From the NCBI GenBank assembly GCA_040394775.1, contig JBEBRN010000091.1, positions 1 through 10,034 of the forward strand: DNA of 10,034 nucleotides, in the 5' to 3' direction. Positions 5,381 through 10,034 of the stretch are shown here, piece after piece. Made by a program: the position numbers and the translations under genes. The stretch comes from 40-80 sp040394775. Lineage in GTDB: Bacteria; Bacteroidota; Bacteroidia; Flavobacteriales_D; Crocinitomicaceae. The notes under the pieces were generated by a model that did no database searches, was not told the origin of the DNA, and was given only the letters and a program-made list of their open reading frames with translations. The first letter of the stretch is position 1. Every line of letters begins with the position of its first letter.

Positions 5381-6136
5381 ATGAAAAACCGACATACACC
5401 ATTTCTTTATTTCATCCTTTCATTTTTTGTACTACAATATGGTCCTAGTTTTGCTTCCGTTCCGAATGAAACAAAACCCATAAATAACACCAGTCATTTC
5501 TCTAATATGCCGACAAAAGAGATTGACTCAGCCTTTTATAAAAGCAACATGGTGGAATTGGATAGCATTTATGGTCAAAATAAAATCATTATCCCTAAAT
5601 ATAAGCTCCAAATTCTGATTGCATTATCCTATTTTCCAGAACTGAAAGATGTTCCAATTGAATTTACCTATAAAAAAATTGGCACAACTATGCAATGTAA
5701 GCCCACACTCAAAACACTCCTTAAAAACACGAATAGAGCGTATATCATAAACATCAACAAGAATGTGAATTTTTCAGGTGTTTTGATAGATAACGTTCCT
5801 TTTAATGCTCAAATTGGGTTAATTGCACACGAAATAGCTCACATCATTGATTATGAAAGAGGCAATGGCAAACATGTCATATCTCGCGGCTTTGATTATT
5901 TAAAAGAATCATCGAAAAAAGAATATGAATCCTTTGTGGATAGTATAACCGTTGCCTATGGGTTAGGTTGGCAACTATACGACTGGGCCTATTTTTCTTT
6001 AAACAACAGCAAGTCATCACCAAAGTATAAAGATTTTAAAAGCCGAGTTTATATGTTGCCTGAGTTGATTTTGGAACAGATAAAAAGAGAGGAAATATAT
6101 AGTGAATCTCAAGGTTCAGTTGGTAAAGAAGGCTAA
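5381..6136 (+). CDS. Secreted putative zinc metallopeptidase, full-length copy
   Basis: The 251-residue protein starts MKNRHTPFLYFILSFFVLQY, a signal peptide with likely cleavage after SFA. An N-terminal region shared with the truncated gene follows. A second half contains IAHEIAHIIDYE, with the HExxH motif H150-E151-I-A-H154. Further on, E183 and D187 in YESFVDSITVAYG are spaced ExxxD, the pattern of gluzincin third ligands, so E183 may complete the zinc site. I see no named family; the peptidase call rests on these residues. There is no lipobox and no T9SS sorting domain, so a periplasmic location is inferred. It follows rhuM by 78 bases on the same strand. No clear -7 element precedes it. 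Its substrate and any link to RhuM are unknown. Confidence 0.6.
   Translation: MKNRHTPFLYFILSFFVLQYGPSFASVPNETKPINNTSHFSNMPTKEIDSAFYKSNMVELDSIYGQNKIIIPKYKLQILIALSYFPELKDVPIEFTYKKIGTTMQCKPTLKTLLKNTNRAYIININKNVNFSGVLIDNVPFNAQIGLIAHEIAHIIDYERGNGKHVISRGFDYLKESSKKEYESFVDSITVAYGLGWQLYDWAYFSLNNSKSSPKYKDFKSRVYMLPELILEQIKREEIYSESQGSVGKEG
5446..5688 (+). repeat. Direct duplication, copy 2
   Basis: This is the counterpart of 4037-4279, inside the intact HExxH gene. It covers the end of the signal peptide and about 80 residues of the N-terminal region, ending just before the residues that lead to the catalytic domain. Confidence 0.9.
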
Positions 6137-6140
6137 GAAA

Positions 6141-6161
6141 AATTGTTTATCTTAAACAATT
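6141..6161 (+). repeat. Hairpin just after the HExxH gene
   Basis: AATTGTTT (6141-6148) and AAACAATT (6154-6161) form a perfect 8-bp stem with a 5-base loop, four bases after the stop codon. It is AT-only apart from one pair and lacks a T tract, so termination would be weak; an mRNA-end stabiliser is equally possible. Confidence 0.45.
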
Positions 6162-6262
6162 GAAGATTCCAATCTCAACGACAGATTAGGATGTCGCATT
6201 GATTTTATCGCCGGTACACAAACGACGACCACGAAGTAGCACCGAAGGTAAATTGCTGTTGT

Positions 6263-6299
6263 AAAAATAACTGTCTGAGCGCTAGCGAGTTTTATTTTT
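6263..6299 (+). terminator. Possible terminator with CGCTAGCG core
   Basis: AAAAATAA (6263-6270) pairs with TTATTTTT (6292-6299) around a self-complementary CGCTAGCG (6280-6287). The 3' arm is T-rich, as in a factor-independent terminator, though the stem is interrupted. Confidence 0.35.
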
Positions 6300-6354
6300 G
6301 CAAGCAATGAGGAAGATTTGGGTGGCGAAAAAGATCACGGCGATGAGGTTTTTG

Positions 6355-6379
6355 TTACTTTTTGACGGACAAAAAGTAA
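6355..6379. repeat. Perfect 10-bp hairpin TTACTTTTTG/CAAAAAGTAA
   Basis: TTACTTTTTG (6355-6364) and CAAAAAGTAA (6370-6379) pair fully across the loop ACGGA, with looser T/A-rich complementarity outside. Sequence after it on the plus strand is A-rich, which argues against an intrinsic terminator on that strand. Confidence 0.55.
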
Positions 6380-6395
6380 AAGAAAAATAAAAAAT

Positions 6396-6425
6396 TGATA
6401 TTTTAAACTACAATGTAAAATATCA
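6396..6425. repeat. AT-rich 10-bp hairpin
   Basis: TGATATTTTA (6396-6405) and TAAAATATCA (6416-6425) are exact complements with a 10-base loop. This could be a protein-binding dyad or a weak transcript structure; nothing in the sequence decides. Confidence 0.5.
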
Positions 6426-6479
6426 GTCAGCATTCGAAGTTGAATAATTTACTCTTTCATAAAATCCTATAATAAGGCG

Positions 6480-6532
6480 AGCGATTATTCTATCCACAAC
6501 TTTTTATTTAATACAGCCGAGGTATAATCGCT
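6480..6532. promoter_or_regulatory. Candidate operator dyad upstream of glyS
   Basis: AGCGATTAT (6480-6488) and ATAATCGCT (6524-6532) are perfect 9-bp inverted repeats, 44 bp apart. The right arm ends 8 bases before the TACCTTTG element, so a protein bound there would overlap the promoter spacer. The alternative is a long-loop transcript structure, but the expected transcription start lies downstream, so a DNA-binding site is the better reading. Confidence 0.35.
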
Positions 6533-6540
6533 ATAAAAAT

Positions 6541-6548
6541 TACCTTTG
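6541..6548 (+). promoter_or_regulatory. -7 promoter element of glyS
   Basis: TACCTTTG is an exact TAnnTTTG match and is identical to the -7 element before the proposed rRNA leader at 9890-9897. It ends only four bases before the glyS ATG (6553). Transcription would therefore start at or within a few bases of the start codon, giving a leaderless or nearly leaderless mRNA unless another promoter lies upstream. No convincing -33 TTG is seen. Confidence 0.65.
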
Positions 6549-6552
6549 CATT

Positions 6553-8094
6553 ATGGAACAAAGAGAAGATAAATTAAAAGACGTCATTGCACACGCTAAG
6601 GAATACGGATTTGTGTTTCCTTCATCAGAAATATACGATGGTTTGGCCGCTATTTACGACTATGGACAGTTAGGTTCAGAGTTGAAGAATAACTTGAAAA
6701 TGTACTGGTGGAAGTCCATGGTGCAGATGAATGAAAATATTGTTGGTATTGATTCCTCGATTTTTATGCACCCAAGTATCTGGAAAGCTTCTGGACACGT
6801 GGACGCATTTAATGATCCATTGATTGATAATAAAGTTTCTAAAAAACGATACAGAGCAGACGTTCTGATCGAAGAGCATATTGAGAAAATTCGCCAAAAG
6901 ATAGACAAAGAAGTCCAAAAAGGGAGTAAGAAATTTGGAGACGCTTTCAACGAAGAAGAATTCAGAAAGACGAACCCGAATGTGTTGCGCAATCAAGAGA
7001 AAATCACGTCGATTGAAGACAGAATGCGTGAAACGTTAGAAAACGACGATTTGGAAGGCGTTCGTCAATTGATTGTTGACTTGGAAATTGTGTGTCCAAT
7101 TTCAGGCTCAAAAGAATGGACAGAAGTGCGTCAGTTTAACTTGATGTTTTCAACTGAAATGGGTTCTGTTGCTGGTGATGCCTCTAAAATTTACCTTCGT
7201 CCAGAAACGGCACAAGGTATTTTTGTCAATTATCTAAACGTTCAAAAAACGGGTCGAATGAAAATTCCTTTTGGAATTGCTCAAATTGGAAAAGCGTTCC
7301 GTAATGAAATTGTAGCACGTCAGTTTATCTTTAGAATGCGTGAGTTTGAACAAATGGAAATGCAATTTTTTGTACGTCCAGGAGAAGAAATGAAATGGTA
7401 CGAGTATTGGAAAAATATGCGTAAAAATTGGCACAGTGCACTTGCCTTAGGCGATGAAAAATACCGTTTCCACGACCATATTAAATTAGCACATTATGCC
7501 AACGCTGCGTGTGATATAGAATTTGATTTCCCAATGGGATTCAAAGAATTAGAAGGAATTCACTCCCGTACAGATTACGATTTAAGTCAGCATGAGAAAT
7601 TCTCTGGAAAAAAATTACAATATTTTGATCCTGAATTAAACGAAAGTTATGTGCCCTATGTGGTCGAAACTTCCGTTGGTTTAGACAGACTTTTCTTATC
7701 GGTTTTGAGTGCTTCTTATCAAAATGAACAATTGGAAGATGGTTCAGAACGTGTGGTGATGAAACTTCCTGCTGCATTAGCACCATTTAAAGTAGCGGTA
7801 ATGCCGTTAACGAAGAAAGATGGTTTGCCAGAAAAAGCACGCACGATTATTGATACGTTGAAGTTTGATTTCCAGTGTCAATACGATGAAAAAGACTCAA
7901 TTGGAAAACGTTACCGTCGTCAAGATGCGATTGGAACACCATTTTCAGTGACAGTTGATCATCAAACATTGGAAGATAATACGGTAACTGTTCGCGATAG
8001 AGATACTATGTTGCAAGAACGTATTTCAGTCGATGAATTGTACACCTTATTATTCCAGAAAACAAGTATGAATAGTTTATTGAAGAAATTGTAG
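6553..8094 (+). CDS. glyS: Glycine--tRNA ligase (dimeric type)
   Basis: This 513-residue class II aminoacyl-tRNA synthetase charges tRNA-Gly with glycine using ATP in the cytoplasm. It is the eukaryote/archaea-like alpha-2 form, not the alpha-2-beta-2 glyQ/glyS enzyme. The start (EYGFVFPSSEIYDGLAAIYDYG) is typical. Motif 2 appears as FRNEIVARQFIFRMREFEQ from F249. Motif 3 surrounds GLDRL (G376-L380). The C-terminal part from about APFKVAVMPL carries the anticodon-binding domain (DRDTMLQERISV near the end). Length is normal and no key segment is missing. It heads a likely operon; the next gene follows after 22 bases with no terminator. Confidence 0.97.
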   Translation: MEQREDKLKDVIAHAKEYGFVFPSSEIYDGLAAIYDYGQLGSELKNNLKMYWWKSMVQMNENIVGIDSSIFMHPSIWKASGHVDAFNDPLIDNKVSKKRYRADVLIEEHIEKIRQKIDKEVQKGSKKFGDAFNEEEFRKTNPNVLRNQEKITSIEDRMRETLENDDLEGVRQLIVDLEIVCPISGSKEWTEVRQFNLMFSTEMGSVAGDASKIYLRPETAQGIFVNYLNVQKTGRMKIPFGIAQIGKAFRNEIVARQFIFRMREFEQMEMQFFVRPGEEMKWYEYWKNMRKNWHSALALGDEKYRFHDHIKLAHYANAACDIEFDFPMGFKELEGIHSRTDYDLSQHEKFSGKKLQYFDPELNESYVPYVVETSVGLDRLFLSVLSASYQNEQLEDGSERVVMKLPAALAPFKVAVMPLTKKDGLPEKARTIIDTLKFDFQCQYDEKDSIGKRYRRQDAIGTPFSVTVDHQTLEDNTVTVRDRDTMLQERISVDELYTLLFQKTSMNSLLKKL

Positions 8095-8116
8095 TCACAC
8101 AGTAATATAAAAATCT

Positions 8117-8446
8117 ATGAAAACCATCAATCGCGGGTATTTAATGGTACTTTTTAAACAGTCTTTTTTAGATTGGTCGAATAAATACAGTGATGTTGAC
8201 GTCCAATTTCAGGAAGGAGAAGTAGAGCCGTCACTCTATTTAATAGAAGATGACTTTATTGAGGATGATAAAGTGATTGAAGGACTTTTCAAAAAAATCA
8301 TGACGATTGAATTTACAGGAGTAACAGAAAACGAAGCGGAATGGCCTACTATTTCCCGAGAAGTTTTCGATAGTTTCTTTAGCTGTGTTCTTGGTATATC
8401 TGTGATTGATTTGGTAAAAGGTCCGATTCATCGGGAAGAAATATAA
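8117..8446 (+). CDS. Conserved small protein of unknown function
   Basis: The 109-residue acidic protein shows no signal peptide, membrane segment or catalytic motif, so it is probably cytoplasmic. Visible features are EPSLYLIEDDFIEDDKVIEG, then an EWP element followed by a segment rich in aromatic and hydrophobic residues (FDSFFSCVLGISVIDL). The layout recalls short Bacteroidota proteins annotated only as hypothetical. It sits 22 bases after glyS, and its TAA shares one base with the recF ATG (TAATG), so translation of the two is probably coupled. That placement suggests a conserved role, but none can be named. Confidence 0.8.
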   Translation: MKTINRGYLMVLFKQSFLDWSNKYSDVDVQFQEGEVEPSLYLIEDDFIEDDKVIEGLFKKIMTIEFTGVTENEAEWPTISREVFDSFFSCVLGISVIDLVKGPIHREEI

Positions 8447-9531
8447 TGTATTTAAAAGATCTCACATTAGTCAATTTTAAAAATCACCGCCAATCAGAAT
8501 TTCAATTTGTGGACGGTATTAATTGCTTTGTGGGAAAAAACGGTACAGGAAAATCAAATGCGCTAGATGCTATTCACTATTTAAGTATGTGTAAATCGTA
8601 CATTAATTCTGTGGATAAGCAAAATATTACCTTCGACGAGAATTTTTTCGTGGTACAAGGTGTGTTTGAAAAAGGTGACCAAGATGTCAGTATCTATTGT
8701 GGTGTAAAAGTCGGTTCCAAAAAGATTTTTAGAAAGAACAAAGTCGATTACGAAAAACTAGCCGATCATATAGGTTTATTTCCATCCGTGGTTATTTCTC
8801 CGTACGATAGAGATTTAATTGCTGAAGGAAGCGAAGTTCGTCGAAAATGGATGGATGTCATTCTTTCTCAAATCGATCGGAATTACCTCGATAACTTGAT
8901 GAAGTATAATAAGGTGTTGGATCAGCGGAATGCATTGTTGAAACAACAGTTTGAAAATGGTTTCTTCGACCGAGAAAATATGGAAGTCTGGAATCACCAA
9001 CTAGAAGTCTATGGTGTACCGATTCATCAGAAGCGAAAACAATTCATTGAAGAATTCATCACACTCTTTCAAAACTACTATTATCAGATAGGAGAATCGA
9101 GAGAACAAGTAATAATAGAATATAAGTCGCATCTCAACGAAAATGATTTTTCGACCTTATTAGAACAGAATATTAAGAGAGATACCTTCAGTCAATATAC
9201 GAATGCCGGAATTCATAAAGACGACATCCTTTTTATGATGAATGACAATCTCGTCAAGAAAATTGGTTCTCAAGGACAACAGAAAACATTTTTAATTGCA
9301 CTTCGATTGGCACAATTTGACTGGTTGAATAATCAAATGAATTTAAAGCCCATCTTTTTATTAGATGATATCTTTGATAAATTAGATAATTATAGAGTAG
9401 GAAAATTAATTCGTTTAATCTCCGACAATCATTTTGGACAAGTATTTATTAGCGATACCGATAAAAATCGATTGGAAGAAATATTTCAAAATGTCACAAT
9501 TCCGATTAACTTTATAGAAACTAACGAATAA
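8446..9531 (+). CDS. recF: DNA replication and repair protein RecF
   Basis: RecF is an SMC-like ATPase that, with RecO and RecR, loads RecA at single-strand gaps and stalled forks. The 361-residue protein has the family's N-terminus (MYLKDLTLVNFKNHRQSEF) and a Walker A motif GKNGTGKS at 30-37. The ABC signature is at GSQGQQK (from G274), and the Walker B region is IFLLDDIFDKLD with D307 and D308. Length is normal. It is joined by one-base overlaps to the genes on both sides. In many bacteria recF lies beside dnaA-dnaN-gyrB; here it follows glyS and a small unknown gene instead. Confidence 0.97.
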   Translation: MYLKDLTLVNFKNHRQSEFQFVDGINCFVGKNGTGKSNALDAIHYLSMCKSYINSVDKQNITFDENFFVVQGVFEKGDQDVSIYCGVKVGSKKIFRKNKVDYEKLADHIGLFPSVVISPYDRDLIAEGSEVRRKWMDVILSQIDRNYLDNLMKYNKVLDQRNALLKQQFENGFFDRENMEVWNHQLEVYGVPIHQKRKQFIEEFITLFQNYYYQIGESREQVIIEYKSHLNENDFSTLLEQNIKRDTFSQYTNAGIHKDDILFMMNDNLVKKIGSQGQQKTFLIALRLAQFDWLNNQMNLKPIFLLDDIFDKLDNYRVGKLIRLISDNHFGQVFISDTDKNRLEEIFQNVTIPINFIETNE

Positions 9532-9833
9532 TGGACGAAAGAGAACGCAAGTCGGAATTTAGAGCATTAGGAGACATTGTCGATCGATTAATGAAGGCTT
9601 ATCACTTGGATGAGAAGCTATTAGAACTAGATATTTTAGTAAAGTGGGAGGAAATGATGGGGAAGGCGGTAGCGCAAAGAACCAAAAGCATTTATATTAA
9701 GGATAGAGTATTAATCCTCACGATAGATTCATCTGTTATGCGAGAAGAGCTAAAGTTTGGAAAAAATATTATTATTCAAAGAATCAATCAAGTCGCTAAT
9801 AAAGAGGTGATTATAGATGTTTACTTTAAGTAA
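9531..9833 (+). CDS. DUF721 (DciA-like) protein
   Basis: The 100-residue protein matches the DUF721/DciA family: an N-terminal helix with LGDIVDRLMKAYHLDEKL, the W-E-x-M-x-G-K-A-V segment (WEEMMGKAVAQRT), then LILTIDSSVMREELKF and a short basic beta end. DciA is the loader of the DnaB replicative helicase in bacteria that lack DnaC or DnaI. In Bacteroidota the proteins are short, about this size, and the role is inferred from the family. It overlaps recF by one base (TAATG), consistent with joint expression of replication and repair functions. The stop lies in the palindrome TTACTTTAAGTAA (9821-9833). Confidence 0.85.
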   Translation: MDERERKSEFRALGDIVDRLMKAYHLDEKLLELDILVKWEEMMGKAVAQRTKSIYIKDRVLILTIDSSVMREELKFGKNIIIQRINQVANKEVIIDVYFK

Positions 9834-9867
9834 GAATAAATATTTTTAAAAAAGTTTTGTTTTTTAC

Positions 9868-9897
9868 TTGCAAGTGTAAAAAAAGGGCTTACCTTTG
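9868..9897 (+). promoter_or_regulatory. Strong promoter, probably of an rRNA operon
   Basis: TTG (9868-9870), a 19-bp spacer and TACCTTTG (9890-9897) match the Bacteroidota -33/-7 promoter. T- and A-tracts lie on either side of the -33 part. The -33 TTG is inside ACTTGCAAGT (9866-9875), itself a 10-bp palindrome. Transcription should begin near 9902. The downstream leader supports an rRNA promoter. Confidence 0.75.
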
Positions 9898-10034
9898 CAC
9901 CCGCTATTGAACGATAATAGCATCTGAAAAATCAGAAAAAATACGAATATCTTAAGTTTAAATAGATCATTTAGTTGATTATTTAGAACAGAAGAAGTTC
10001 TTTGAGGAATTGGGAAAGAAAGAAACAGCGTAAG
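9898..10034 (+). ncRNA. Putative 16S rRNA operon leader (start only)
   Basis: The sequence after the promoter is non-coding. It carries two hairpins, GCTATT/AATAGC (9903-9908 with 9916-9921) and TCTGA/TCAGA (9923-9927 with 9932-9936). Near the end it contains GAAGTTCTTTGA, like the conserved GTTCTTTGA antitermination segment of Bacteroidota rRNA leaders, then AACAGCGTAAG. The mature 16S gene would lie beyond the window; its first conserved bases are not seen. The assignment rests on the leader motif and promoter. Confidence 0.65.

Larger units (their letters stand above)
6137..6552. other. 416-bp intergenic region rich in inverted repeats
   Basis: No credible gene is present on either strand. 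The region contains hairpins at 6141-6161, 6263-6299, 6355-6379 and 6396-6425, then the glyS promoter region with another inverted repeat (6480-6532). It marks the boundary between the accessory genes upstream and the core cluster starting with glyS. Confidence 0.6.

Noticed and set aside
6660..6996. Two overlapping minus-strand open frames of more than 100 codons
   Set aside because: They lie entirely within the conserved glyS coding sequence and look like shadow frames.
1..10034. CRISPR array, tRNA genes or prophage
   Set aside because: No regularly spaced repeats, no tRNA cloverleaf and no phage structural genes were seen on either strand.

Overview
The window looks like chromosomal DNA from a member of the Bacteroidota, most likely the Flavobacteriia. 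It is AT-rich, and several genes or operons are preceded by the TAnnTTTG -7 element used by the Bacteroidota housekeeping sigma factor. It encodes a type IX secretion (T9SS) C-terminal sorting domain and a lipoprotein with an FTSCKK lipobox. Its housekeeping genes are a dimeric glycyl-tRNA synthetase, RecF and a short DUF721 protein. Species-level assignment is not possible from the sequence alone.

Accessory half (about 1-6136). The tail of an unidentified gene ends at 69. A secreted, multidomain matrixin-like metalloprotease with a T9SS sorting domain follows (217-2707). It is split into two reading frames by an 11-A homopolymer at 817-827. A 128-bp attC-like palindrome lies just behind it (2723-2850). 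The bases at the proposed left boundary (150-159) are the exact reverse complement of the palindrome's outer 5' arm (2719-2728). This is the geometry expected of an integrated integron-type gene cassette spanning about 151-2845. Next come a small lipoprotein (3153-3677), a strong terminator (3731-3770), and an unusual trio: a truncated secreted protein (3978-4283), a RhuM-family gene overlapping its stop codon by ATGA (4280-5302), and a full-length secreted HExxH protein (5381-6136). The N-terminal third of this last protein is duplicated in the truncated gene.

A 416-bp spacer (6137-6552) holds at least four inverted repeats and the glyS promoter.

Core half (6553-10034). glyS, a conserved small gene of unknown function, recF and a DUF721/DciA-like gene form a tight same-strand cluster with a 22-nt gap and then two one-base (TAATG) overlaps. 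It links translation, recombinational repair and probably replicative-helicase loading. Immediately downstream, a TTG-N19-TACCTTTG promoter and a leader containing AGTTCTTTGA look like the start of an rRNA operon whose 16S gene lies beyond the window.

The best candidates for something undescribed are the cassette-like protease unit with its homopolymer frameshift, and the truncated-copy/rhuM/full-copy arrangement.
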